The translations under genes were made by a program, and so were the position numbers. A stretch of DNA of 11,024 bases from assembly GCA_018820005.1 (NCBI GenBank), contig JAHJOS010000020.1, positions 1-11,024 on the forward strand, in the 5' to 3' direction. Within the stretch, counting starts at the first letter, position 1. Each line of letters begins with the position of its first letter. Below are positions 1 to 6,404 of the stretch, piece by piece. Source of the stretch: Alphaproteobacteria bacterium. Lineage in GTDB: Bacteria; Pseudomonadota; Alphaproteobacteria; Rhizobiales; Devosiaceae. The notes under the pieces are model-generated. The model searched no databases, was not told the origin of the DNA, and was given only the letters and a program-made list of their open reading frames with translations.

Positions 1-333
1 GCCGGCAGCCTTGATGGTCGGCTTGGCGCCGCCGGTCAGGATTTCGGTGATGCGCACGGTCGAGAGCAGCTGGCGGTGGCCGTTGCGGCGACGGTAATTG
101 TGGCGACGGTTCTTCTTGAAGATGATGACCGTCTTCTGCTTGCGGGTTTCAAGCAGTTCGGCAGCGACAAGCGCGCCTTCGATCAGCGGCGCACCGACTT
201 CGTCACCAACCATCAGCACCTGGTCAAAGGTGACGATCGTGCCAGCTTCGGCATCGAGCTTTTCGATCTTGAGAACGTCGTTGGCGGCAACCTTGTACTG
301 CTTGCCACCGGTTTTGATCACGGCAAAAGTCAT
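1..333 (-). CDS. rplU: 50S ribosomal protein L21 (C-terminus beyond left edge)
   Basis: L21 is a structural protein of the large ribosomal subunit that binds 23S rRNA. The minus strand reads from an ATG at 333-331 through 111 codons to the window edge without a stop. It begins MTFAVIKTGGKQYKV, the classic L21 opening, and has the family's basic stretch FKKNRRHNYRRRNGHR near residues 76-91, followed by QLLSTVRITEI. The visible part covers the normal family core; the continuation TGGAKPTIKAAG points to a short C-terminal extension running off the window, as often seen in alphaproteobacteria. No purine-rich Shine-Dalgarno sequence precedes the ATG; a hairpin sits there instead (341-361). A sigma70-like promoter lies about 175 bases upstream. 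In most bacteria rpmA (L27) follows; here it would be outside the window. Identity is very secure. Confidence 0.97.
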   Translation of the reverse strand, partial: MTFAVIKTGGKQYKVAANDVLKIEKLDAEAGTIVTFDQVLMVGDEVGAPLIEGALVAAELLETRKQKTVIIFKKNRRHNYRRRNGHRQLLSTVRITEILTGGAKPTIKAAG

Positions 334-340
334 AGCATAA

Positions 341-361
341 CCGGGAGCGTCAAACGCCCGG
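341..361 (-). promoter_or_regulatory. Leader hairpin just upstream of rplU
   Basis: On the minus strand, CCGGGCG and CGCTCCCGG can pair around the loop TTTGA with a two-base bulge. The 3' arm ends seven bases before the rplU start codon, where a Shine-Dalgarno sequence would normally be, and none is visible. Whether it controls translation is unknown. Leader-mediated control of L21 operons is known in some bacteria, but I do not recognise this as a described element. Confidence 0.35.
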
Positions 362-515
362 TCCCATTGTGTCGCGCTCTGTGGCGCCGCAGGTTAAGCC
401 CAGATCCTGCGGTCTTCTGACATGCTTGCCGGCGATCAAACCAGCGGGCAGCCTCGAACAGCGTTTTCAAACAAAGGAAGCGCGCCAGACCAGCCAGCGC
501 GCAATTCCGATGCGG

Positions 516-544
516 CTTATCAAGGCAAAAGCCTCAAGAGTCAA
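516..544 (-). promoter_or_regulatory. Sigma70-like promoter for rplU
   Basis: The minus strand carries TTGACT (544-539), a 17-base spacer and GATAAG (521-516). The -35 box matches five of six consensus positions, the -10 box four of six, and the spacing is ideal. Transcription would begin near 509, giving rplU a leader of roughly 175 bases. The promoter lies just downstream of the hydrolase stop codon at 561-559, so rplU need not depend on read-through from that gene. The spacer contains a small inverted repeat, AGGC-TTTT-GCCT. Confidence 0.6.
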
Positions 545-558
545 GCACCGGCGCGGGT

Positions 559-1332
559 TCAGGCCCCGTTGGGATACCAGTTGCGCAGGCGCAGGTCGAT
601 GCCCTCGGCCAGCGCCGGCTGCAGCACCGACAGGTCGCTTTCACCATAGTGATAGGGATAGACTATGGCGGGCTTGAAGGTGTTGATCGCCTCGGCAGCC
701 TGCTCGGGCGTCATGGTATAGGGCAGGTTCATGGGCAGGAAAGCCACCTCAATGCCGGTCAGGGCCAGCATTTCGGGCGTCGGTTCGGTATCGCCGGCGA
801 CGTAGACAACCTTGTCGCCCAGCGTGATCAGATAGCCATTGCCGATGCCAACGGGGTGATAGTTCATGCGGTCGGCAGTGGTGTTGTGCGCGGAGATGGC
901 GCTGACGGCGATGCCGTTAAGCGTGCCATCCTCACCATTGGCCAAGGCGCTGGCCTGAGCCTTGAGGCCCTCGGGCAGTTTGTCAAATACATCGGCATTG
1001 GTGATGATGGGCGCGTTGCCCGCGATGGCTTCAAGCGTAGGCACGTCGAAATGGTCACCATGACCATGGGTAATCAGAATGGCGGTGGGGGCGGGAAGGC
1101 CCTTGTAGCGGTCCGCGCCGCCTACAGGGTCGACATAGATCACCTGGTCGCCAAAGCCGAGCAGCAGGCTGGCATGGTCCACCGGGTGCACGATGATGTT
1201 GCCCTCCGCGGTGGCAATGGCATCGCCTTCCAGGGAGGTTTCCTGAGCAAACAGGGGATTGAGCCAGGCTGTGCTCAGTGACAGCAGCGGGAGCGTTGCC
1301 AAGCCAGCAACCACTTTGCGACGGTGAACCAT
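559..1332 (-). CDS. Exported metallo-beta-lactamase-fold metal-dependent hydrolase
   Basis: This is a 257-residue protein of the metallo-beta-lactamase superfamily, closest in pattern to the UlaG-like/COG2220 branch. It starts with a twin-arginine-like signal peptide (HRRKVVAG, then a hydrophobic stretch to about residue 24), with probable cleavage after A29 (LFA|QE), so it should act in the periplasm. The metal-binding motif THGHGDHFD lies at 88-96 (H89, H91, D93, H94). Other likely ligands are H149 (SAHNTT), D181 (AGDTE) and H228 (PYHYGES). The start is fixed by the Shine-Dalgarno sequence GAGGA eight bases upstream; the open frame reaches farther upstream, but that part is antisense to the tRNA. 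The substrate cannot be deduced, as members of this family act on lactones, phosphodiesters and other substrates. It is monocistronic here, and nothing links it to the sugar locus. Confidence 0.88.
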   Translation of the reverse strand: MVHRRKVVAGLATLPLLSLSTAWLNPLFAQETSLEGDAIATAEGNIIVHPVDHASLLLGFGDQVIYVDPVGGADRYKGLPAPTAILITHGHGDHFDVPTLEAIAGNAPIITNADVFDKLPEGLKAQASALANGEDGTLNGIAVSAISAHNTTADRMNYHPVGIGNGYLITLGDKVVYVAGDTEPTPEMLALTGIEVAFLPMNLPYTMTPEQAAEAINTFKPAIVYPYHYGESDLSVLQPALAEGIDLRLRNWYPNGA

Positions 1333-1339
1333 GGGTTTT

Positions 1340-1344
1340 TCCTC
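1340..1344 (-). promoter_or_regulatory. Ribosome binding site that sets the hydrolase start
   Basis: GAGGA on the minus strand lies seven bases before the ATG at 1332-1330. It decides in favour of the 257-residue product that begins directly with a signal peptide. The longer in-frame reading would translate the antisense of tRNA-Ser. Confidence 0.8.
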
Positions 1345-1403
1345 GTGTCGGTGACAGTTTGCTTGCTTTGAACGTAGACCAGGCGGGTTTGGTTTGCTGC
1401 CCC

Positions 1404-1413
1404 ACAATATTGT
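1404..1413. repeat. Palindrome ACAATATTGT upstream of the hydrolase gene
   Basis: A perfect 10-base palindrome about 72 bases upstream of the hydrolase start, in the most AT-rich part of the gap between that gene and the tRNA. It could be an operator or part of a promoter for the minus-strand gene (TAACAAT resembles a -10 box), but no convincing -35 box accompanies it. Confidence 0.3.
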
Positions 1414-1486
1414 TACCGGGTGTGAGGCTGAATGCACTACCCCAGACACCGGGCCATCCGGGGGAGGGGGGCAAAGCGCGACCAAA

Positions 1487-1513
1487 CCCCAGAAGGGGAG
1501 TTGCAGCCTCCCC
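1487..1513. repeat. Two competing inverted repeats in the hydrolase/tRNA gap
   Basis: CCCC-AGAA-GGGG (1487-1498) and GGGGAG-TTGCAGC-CTCCCC (1495-1513) share the GGGG segment, so only one stem can form at a time. They lie between the divergent hydrolase gene and the tRNA, next to a G-rich run (about 1460-1471). On the minus strand they would be in a long hydrolase leader. No T-tract follows, so they are not ordinary terminators. Function is unknown. Confidence 0.3.
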
Positions 1514-1539
1514 AGAGCTATGCCATAAGCCGGCCCGTG

Positions 1540-1569
1540 TTGACCACACGGCCCCCAAATGGGGTTACT
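1540..1569 (+). promoter_or_regulatory. Possible promoter for tRNA-Ser
   Basis: TTGACC (1540-1545) is a good -35 box. The -10 region, GGTTAC or GTTACT at 1563-1569, is poor but correctly spaced at 17-18 bases. Transcription would begin about 1575, a few bases before the mature tRNA end. Position is the main argument. Confidence 0.4.
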
Positions 1570-1581
1570 CATCGATCTTGC

Positions 1582-1671
1582 GGAGAGATGGCAGAGTGGT
1601 CGAATGCACCGCACTCGAAATGCGGCATGGGGGCAACTCCATCGGGGGTTCGAATCCCTCTCTCTCCGCCA
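1582..1671 (+). tRNA. tRNA-Ser (anticodon CGA)
   Basis: A complete 90-base class II tRNA. The acceptor arm GGAGAGA (1582-1588) pairs with TCTCTCC (1661-1667), followed by discriminator G and an encoded CCA. The anticodon stem CCGCA/TGCGG (1609-1613, 1621-1625) encloses the loop CTCGAAA, giving anticodon CGA, which reads the serine codon UCG. The long variable arm (CATGGGGGCAACTCCATC region) is the serine hallmark, and GGTTCGAATCC forms the T loop and part of its stem. Nothing suggests degeneration. No integrase gene and no second copy of the 3' end is visible nearby. Confidence 0.97.
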
Positions 1672-2038
1672 TCGATCTCCCATCCAGACCTAAAGAGTTG
1701 GCAGCAGGTTCGTCGCCTTCGCTTCTTGTCGCTTGCGTTCGGCAGTCAGATCGGTGCGGCGGCCTTTGAGACGAGGATGTCGAGTGGTTTCTGGCCGATC
1801 ACTGGCTCAGCGGTCGCTGTCAGTGGCTCGGCACTGCCTATCTGTCAAACCAGCTTCCGCTGCGACAGGCCATGCCGCAGAAAAAAGCCATGGCGTCTTG
1901 GACCTAGTATGGTCTTGCGCCGGAGGCCAGGAAAGCATGAAATACCGTGATCCCGCGCCACCTTGCCCCTGATGGAGCGGCAGTGTCTGGCGCTGGATAC
2001 AAGGGCGAATAACGCCTGCAGGCAGCGAGGAGCACACC
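1672..2038. other. Gene-free interval between tRNA-Ser and the dehydrogenase gene
   Basis: These 367 bases hold no frame with recognisable protein character and no clear tRNA terminator. Small structures are present: CAGTG-GCTCGG-CACTG (1821-1836), and GGCG-AATAA-CGCC (2004-2016) shortly before the next gene's Shine-Dalgarno sequence. A 12-codon frame starts at the ATG of GAAAGCATGAAATACC (about 1937) after AGGAAAG, and is probably chance. The promoter of the dehydrogenase gene should lie here, but I cannot place it with confidence. The stretch marks the switch from housekeeping genes to the sugar locus. Confidence 0.5.
2027..2032 (+). promoter_or_regulatory. Ribosome binding site of the SDR gene
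   Basis: GAGGAG six bases upstream of the ATG at 2039 favours the first of two closely spaced in-frame ATG codons (MAM). Confidence 0.7.
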
Positions 2039-3025
2039 ATGGCTATGTCCATTCTTTTCATCGGCGGTACCGGCCAGATCTCCTATCCCTGTGTCGAGCG
2101 CGCGCTTGCTCAGGGCCACAAGGTGAGCGTCTACAACCGGGGTAAGCGGCTCGACGCGCTGCCAGCAGGGGTTACCTCGATTGTCGGGGAACTTGCGGCG
2201 CCAAGCTATGCGGACCTGGCCAAAGCCAATTATGATGTGGTGTGCCAGTTCATCGCCTTCACGCCCGATCAGGTGGCGCGCGACATCGACGTGTTTTCCG
2301 GCCATTGCGGGCAATATGTCTTCATCTCGTCGGCATCGGTCTATGAGAAGCCGGCAAGTCATTATGTGATCACCGAGAAGACGCCTGCTATCAATCCCTA
2401 CTGGCCCTATAGCCAGGCCAAGATCGCGTGCGAAAAGCTGCTCGAAGCGGCCGACAGGCTGGCGTGGACCATCGTGCGGCCGAGCCACACGGTGCGCACA
2501 GGCCTGCCCATCATGATCGGCGACAGCGACGTGATGGCGCGCCGCATGCTTGACGGGGAACCCACAATCGTTGCCGGTGATGGCCATACGCCCTGGACGC
2601 TGACGCGGTCGTCCGATTTCGCCGTTCCGTTCGTGGGTCTGTTTGGCAAGGCGGCGGCGCTCAGGGACGTCTTTCATATAACCAATGATCGCGCCCATGT
2701 CTGGGACGATATCCAGTCAGCCATTGCTCGGCTGCTCGGGGTGGAAGCCAGGATCGTGCATGTGCCGACCGATACGCTGATCCGTTACAATCCGGAGTGG
2801 ACCGGTCCATTGGTGGGGGACAAGTCGTGGTCGGCGATCTTTGACAATTCCAAGGTCAAGAGCGTGGCAGGGGATTTCACCTGTGCGCAGAGCCTTGATG
2901 ACATCCTTGCCGAGCCGATCATGCATCTCAAGCGACGATTGGCCGGCAACCGGCCGCCGAAAGGTGATCTTGACGACCTGGTGGATCGAATCTGCCGGGA
3001 ACAGGCTGGGTTGGGCACTGCATGA
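2039..3025 (+). CDS. Atypical SDR, NAD-dependent epimerase/dehydratase-like protein
   Basis: A 328-residue Rossmann-fold protein of the extended/atypical short-chain dehydrogenase group. The N-terminal strand ILFIGGTGQIS carries the dinucleotide motif GGTGxxS (residues 9-15). FISSASVYEK (95-104) holds the usual SDR serine region, and YSQAK (124-128) is the catalytic YxxxK. WTIVRPSHTV (143-152) and DFAVPFVGL (193-201) match epimerase-type family members. No signal peptide or membrane span is visible, so it should be cytoplasmic. GAGGAG at 2027-2032 supports this ATG; a second ATG two codons on is possible. The substrate is not deducible: a nucleotide sugar or a free sugar/aldonate are both feasible. 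It is separated from the fucosidase gene by 227 bases with a palindrome and an operator, so co-transcription is uncertain and a role in fucose metabolism would be only a guess. Confidence 0.88.
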   Translation: MAMSILFIGGTGQISYPCVERALAQGHKVSVYNRGKRLDALPAGVTSIVGELAAPSYADLAKANYDVVCQFIAFTPDQVARDIDVFSGHCGQYVFISSASVYEKPASHYVITEKTPAINPYWPYSQAKIACEKLLEAADRLAWTIVRPSHTVRTGLPIMIGDSDVMARRMLDGEPTIVAGDGHTPWTLTRSSDFAVPFVGLFGKAAALRDVFHITNDRAHVWDDIQSAIARLLGVEARIVHVPTDTLIRYNPEWTGPLVGDKSWSAIFDNSKVKSVAGDFTCAQSLDDILAEPIMHLKRRLAGNRPPKGDLDDLVDRICREQAGLGTA

Positions 3026-3060
3026 GGTCCGGTACTGCCAAGACCTTTGTGAATAGCAGG

Positions 3061-3073
3061 CCCGTTTAACGGG
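3061..3073. repeat. Palindrome CCCGTTTAACGGG
   Basis: A perfect inverted repeat with six-base arms around one central base, 35 bases after the SDR stop codon. No T-tract follows, so it is a poor terminator. It could be a protein-binding site; it differs from the ATGATAACGTT element about 70 bases downstream. Confidence 0.4.
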
Positions 3074-3140
3074 TTCATGCTCGTCGACACAGCGTCACGG
3101 AGCAGGCGCGACGCCCTCTCATACCTTGAAATCATCAATC

Positions 3141-3158
3141 TATATGATAACGTTTCAT
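3141..3158 (+). promoter_or_regulatory. Putative LacI-family operator upstream of the GH29 gene
   Basis: TATATGATAACGTTTCAT contains the AACGTT centre common in LacI-family operators and outer arms ATGA/TCAT. Fourteen of sixteen positions (TAnATGATAACGTTnC) are identical to the site at 5039-5057 in front of the transporter operon. It lies about 95 bases before the GH29 start, in an AT-rich patch, 9 bases or more downstream of a TTGAAA (3126-3131) that could be a -35 box. A LacI-type regulator is encoded at the right end of the window. An extra inverted half-site, ATCAT (3131-3135), faces ATGAT (3144-3148). Confidence 0.62.
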
Positions 3159-3252
3159 TTTGTGAGTGTCGGCGGCCGCATTCTGGAAGGGTGCCCCGGT
3201 ATGGCGGTTTGCAGGCCAGCACATCCAATGCCCCCTCCAAAGTGGATTGACC

Positions 3253-4863
3253 ATGACAACCGCCGGACGCCGACCCAATCCCTACCGGGACGAAAATGAT
3301 CCCATTGCCGCCGGCCCGTTCGAGGGCAACTGGGAGTCCCTGATTGCCCAGTACAAGGCGCCGGACTGGTTCCGCGATGCCAAGTTCGTCCTGTGGGCGC
3401 ATTGGGGTCCACAGTGTCAGCCCGAAGCCGGCGACTGGTATGCCAGGCACATGTATGCGCAGGGCCAGCCCCAATATGACCAGCATCTGGCGCGCTATGG
3501 CCACCCGGCCGACACCGGCTTCATCGATGTGATCGGGCAGTGGAAAGCGGAGAACTGGGATCCAGATGATCTGCTTGATCTCTACCAGCGCGCCGGCGCC
3601 AAATATTTCGTCGCGATGGCCAATCACCACGACAATTTCGACAATTACGCCTCCAAATGGCACGACTGGAATTCGACCCGGGTCGGGCCGGGCAAGGATA
3701 TCGTTGGTATCTGGGCGGAAAAGGCCCGTGCGCGTGGCCTCAAGTTCGGCGTGACCAATCACGCGGCCCATGTCTGGCACTGGTATCAGACGGCCTATGG
3801 CTATGATCCCGAGGGACCGCGCGCTGGCGAGCGTTATGACGCCTGGAAGCTGACCCGGCATGACGGGGCCGGGAAATATTGGGATGGCTTGGATCCGCAG
3901 GAACTCTATGGCGGCGCCACCATGCCCATGCCGGATGGCATGACCGATGCTGCAGGGGCCTGGGCCTGGCATGAAGCGCATGACCGGGTCTGGGAAGAGG
4001 CCCCGCCGTTGACCAATCCGATCTTCGTGCGCAACTGGTTTCGCCGCTGCAAGGATTTGATCGACCGCTATCAGCCAGATCTCCTCTATTTCGACAATTT
4101 CGACCTGCCCCTGGGGCAGGCCGGGCTCGATATCGCGGCCCATTTTTACAATGCCTCGCTGCAGTGGCATGGCGGGCGCATGGAGGCTGTGCTCAACACC
4201 AAGGAACTGCCGGCTGAACGCTTCGGCGCGCTGGTCGAGGATGTGGAACGCGGCTATCGCGCCGAGATCGAGCCGCATCCCTGGCAGACCGATACCTGCA
4301 TTGGGGAGTGGCACTACAAGCGCGAGATCTTCGACCGTAAGGCCTATATGAGCGCTGCTGCTGTGATCCATCGTCTATGTGACGTTGTGGCCAAGAATGG
4401 CAATCTGCTGCTCAGCATTCCAGTCAAGGGTGACGGGACGATCGACAGCGAAGAGCGCCGCATTCTTGAAGATGTCGCGGTGTGGAACGAGCGCTTTGGC
4501 GACGCGATCTTTGCCAGCCGCCCCTGGCGGGTCGCTGGTGAAGGCCCCACGCAGGTGCAATCAGGCCAATTTGGCGAGGAAGCTGCCAAGCCTTTCACAT
4601 CGCAGGACGTCCGCTTCACCACCAAGGCGGGCAATCTGCAAGCGATTACCCTCGGGCCGGTCGATGGGCGGGTGAACATTGCCTCGCTGGCCGAAGGCAC
4701 CAATCTGGGGCAGGGCGCGGTCGAGCGCGTGGAGGTCGTGGGCGGCACGGAGCCGCTGGCGTTCTCGCGCGACGCACAGGGTTTGCACGTGCAGGTGCCG
4801 GAGGGCGCTTCCCATCACTTTGGTGTCGCGCTCAGGATTATCGGTGGCGGTCTGACGGACTGA
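3253..4863 (+). CDS. Cytoplasmic GH29 alpha-L-fucosidase
   Basis: A 536-residue glycoside hydrolase of family GH29, a retaining enzyme that releases alpha-linked L-fucose. Family landmarks appear in order: AHWGPQ (49-54) and DWY (61-63), corresponding to the family's HWG...EWY region; AKYFVAMANHHDNFD (116-130), the substrate-pocket histidines; PDLLYFDNFD (275-284), where D281 aligns with the catalytic nucleophile; and KNGNLLLSIP (381-390), a GH29 signature. A beta-sandwich domain fills about 440-536. The acid/base residue cannot be assigned by eye. There is no signal peptide, so substrate must be imported first. I chose the ATG at 3253: an in-frame GTG at 3166 would begin eight bases after the operator and add 29 unconvincing residues. 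The Shine-Dalgarno match is weak (AGTGGA, six bases upstream). The gene has its own operator-bearing promoter region and a strong terminator, so it is probably monocistronic. A fucosidase role is well supported; linkage preference is unknown. Confidence 0.92.
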   Translation: MTTAGRRPNPYRDENDPIAAGPFEGNWESLIAQYKAPDWFRDAKFVLWAHWGPQCQPEAGDWYARHMYAQGQPQYDQHLARYGHPADTGFIDVIGQWKAENWDPDDLLDLYQRAGAKYFVAMANHHDNFDNYASKWHDWNSTRVGPGKDIVGIWAEKARARGLKFGVTNHAAHVWHWYQTAYGYDPEGPRAGERYDAWKLTRHDGAGKYWDGLDPQELYGGATMPMPDGMTDAAGAWAWHEAHDRVWEEAPPLTNPIFVRNWFRRCKDLIDRYQPDLLYFDNFDLPLGQAGLDIAAHFYNASLQWHGGRMEAVLNTKELPAERFGALVEDVERGYRAEIEPHPWQTDTCIGEWHYKREIFDRKAYMSAAAVIHRLCDVVAKNGNLLLSIPVKGDGTIDSEERRILEDVAVWNERFGDAIFASRPWRVAGEGPTQVQSGQFGEEAAKPFTSQDVRFTTKAGNLQAITLGPVDGRVNIASLAEGTNLGQGAVERVEVVGGTEPLAFSRDAQGLHVQVPEGASHHFGVALRIIGGGLTD

Positions 4864-4910
4864 CAGCAGGTTCGATCGCCGTCTTGGCGGGCACGCACTG
4901 CCAGAAATTG

Positions 4911-4949
4911 CGCGTCATTGTCCCCGGACGATGACGCGTTTTGTCTTTT
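4911..4949 (+). terminator. Rho-independent terminator after the GH29 gene
   Basis: CGCGTCAT (4911-4918) pairs perfectly with ATGACGCG (4931-4938), and the stem continues inward through a T-G wobble and GTC/GAC pairs to a tight loop. The T-rich run TTTTGTCTTTT follows at once (4939-4949). It sits 47 bases after the GH29 stop codon and separates that gene from the transporter operon. Confidence 0.88.
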
Positions 4950-5038
4950 GGCGGGACTAAATTGCTGATGCTGATCGCTTTTGTGGCGGCGCGTGTATCG
5001 TGACAGAATTTTGGGAGGGGGACTTGCGCCGGTCAAGT

Positions 5039-5057
5039 TAGATGATAACGTTGCCAT
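5039..5057 (+). promoter_or_regulatory. Putative LacI-family operator upstream of the ABC transporter operon
   Basis: The core ATGATAACGTTGCCAT (5042-5057) is a 16-base imperfect palindrome centred on CG, with six of eight positions symmetrical. Flanking bases extend the symmetry (TAn...nTA). The eleven-base core ATGATAACGTT recurs exactly at 3144-3154 before the GH29 gene. It ends 54 bases before the binding-protein start codon, a suitable place to block transcription. The likely regulator is the LacI-type protein encoded after the operon, but binding is inferred. Confidence 0.66.
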
Positions 5058-5098
5058 GTAGTTGACGATGGCCGCAGAGAACAGGCTGGGTCAACAGC

Positions 5099-5105
5099 GG
5101 AGGAG
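5099..5105 (+). promoter_or_regulatory. Strong ribosome binding site of the binding-protein gene
   Basis: GGAGGAG is the best Shine-Dalgarno sequence in the window, six bases before the ATG at 5112. This fits the high expression usually needed for the periplasmic component of an importer. Confidence 0.85.
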
Positions 5106-5111
5106 AAAGCA

Positions 5112-6404
5112 ATGATCAAGTTTAAGGGCGTCCTTGGACGCCGTGCCCTTCTGTCTGGCATTGCCACAGCGGCCATGCTGGTCATGGGTGGTGCTGCACT
5201 GGCTCAGGACATCAGCGGCGAGCTCGCAATCCTGCAGTGGCAGGGCGGCGTCGATGCCGAAATGTGGGCCAAGCTGGAGGCCGACTTTGTCGCCCAGCAC
5301 CCAGGCGTCACCGTTCGTGAATTGGCCATCACCGCACAGGGCGACGCCCGTGGCGGTATTCGCACCGCCATCCTGGGCGGCGAAAAGGTCGATCTCATCA
5401 TCAACACCTGGCCGGCATTCCGCAAGGAACTGGCCGATGCCGGCATTCTGCGTGGGCTCGATGACAATTGGACCGCGCTTGGGCTGGACACCACGTTGAG
5501 CCAGTCATGGCGTGACCTGGGTATCAGCGACGGCGTCAGCTATGGCGTGCCCTATACCTATGGCGACCGCTCGGGCATCTGGTACAAGACCAGCCAGCTC
5601 AAGGATGCTGGCGTGGAAGTGCCCAAGACCTGGGAAGAGTTCATCGCCGCCATCAAGACGCTCAAGGCCGCTGGCTACGACACCCCCATTCCGATGCCCG
5701 CCAAGTATTGGGCGCACGGCGAGTGGTTTGAAACCCTGCTGCTGCGTACCGGTGGCGTCGAGGCTGCAGCCAAGCTGGCCGCGCATGAGATTCCCTGGAC
5801 TGACGAGGTGGTAAAGACTGCGCTGCGCAAATATGCAGAGTTGCTCAACGCCGGGTGCTGCGGCACGCCTGAGCAGATGTTTGCTGGCGACTGGGATATG
5901 TCTGCCGATCAAATCTTCAAGGCTGGCACAGGCAATTTCCTGCTGGTGGGCATGTGGGTGAATGCTCGCGCCAAGGGCGAATACGGCCTGACCGAAGGCG
6001 TTGACTATTCACTCTTCCAGTTCCCATCGCTGGGTCTGGGTCATGACGACACATCCAGCGTTGACGCCAAGGAGCTGCTCGCCACATCGAACGGCGCAAA
6101 CCCCGACGCGGCCGATGCCTTCCTGACCTATATCGTGTCGCCCGAAGCAACCAAGATCCTGGCCGACTACGGCTATGCCTCGCCCAGTTCGAACGCGGAT
6201 ACTTCGCTGCTCGGACCGGTGCAACAGCAGGCCACGGCGGCGGTTGCTGCCTCCAAGGTGCAGTTCGTGCTCGGTGATCTTCTGCCGGGCGATCTGGTGG
6301 ACGAATATCGCGTCCAGCTGCAGAAGTTCCTGCAGGATCCCTCCGACGCCAATATCGATGCTGTCACCGCAGCAATCGAAGCCAAGGCTGCGGAATCGTA
6401 CTGA
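5112..6404 (+). CDS. CUT1-type ABC transporter, periplasmic sugar-binding protein
   Basis: A 430-residue extracellular solute-binding protein of the family that serves CUT1 oligosaccharide importers (family 1). A signal peptide covers residues 1-31: a basic start with an RR pair, a hydrophobic core, then ALA|QD cleavage. The RR makes a Tat signal conceivable, but Sec is more usual for this family. The mature part opens with GELAILQWQGG, followed by LEADFVAQHPGVTV (55-68), KVDLIINTW (92-100), YGVPYTYGDRSGIWYKTSQL (144-163) and VPKTWEEFIAAIKTLKAAGY (170-189), the usual order for sugar-binding proteins. C249-C250 form an unusual adjacent pair. Gene order with two permeases and two cytoplasmic glycosidases suggests a fucosylated oligosaccharide ligand, but the sequence does not show it directly. 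The stop codon overlaps the next start by one base. Confidence 0.93.
   Translation: MIKFKGVLGRRALLSGIATAAMLVMGGAALAQDISGELAILQWQGGVDAEMWAKLEADFVAQHPGVTVRELAITAQGDARGGIRTAILGGEKVDLIINTWPAFRKELADAGILRGLDDNWTALGLDTTLSQSWRDLGISDGVSYGVPYTYGDRSGIWYKTSQLKDAGVEVPKTWEEFIAAIKTLKAAGYDTPIPMPAKYWAHGEWFETLLLRTGGVEAAAKLAAHEIPWTDEVVKTALRKYAELLNAGCCGTPEQMFAGDWDMSADQIFKAGTGNFLLVGMWVNARAKGEYGLTEGVDYSLFQFPSLGLGHDDTSSVDAKELLATSNGANPDAADAFLTYIVSPEATKILADYGYASPSSNADTSLLGPVQQQATAAVAASKVQFVLGDLLPGDLVDEYRVQLQKFLQDPSDANIDAVTAAIEAKAAESY

Noticed and set aside
1333..1683. Minus-strand N-terminal extension of the hydrolase to 374 residues.
   Set aside because: It runs antisense through the whole tRNA-Ser gene, while a good ribosome binding site and a signal peptide mark the start at 1332.
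3166..3252. GTG at 3166 as the start of the GH29 enzyme, adding 29 residues.
   Set aside because: No ribosome binding site, the start would be eight bases from the operator, and the added residues look neither like a signal peptide nor like a GH29 N-terminus.
3201..3299. A 32-codon frame starting at an ATG ten bases after GGAAGG and overlapping the GH29 start.
   Set aside because: Proline-rich product without recognisable character. It could be a leader peptide, but nothing beyond the Shine-Dalgarno-like GGAAGG supports it.
2785..4371. A 528-codon minus-strand open frame opposite the SDR and GH29 genes.
   Set aside because: It is antisense to two genes with clear family motifs. Long antisense frames are common in GC-rich DNA, and its product shows no recognisable domain.
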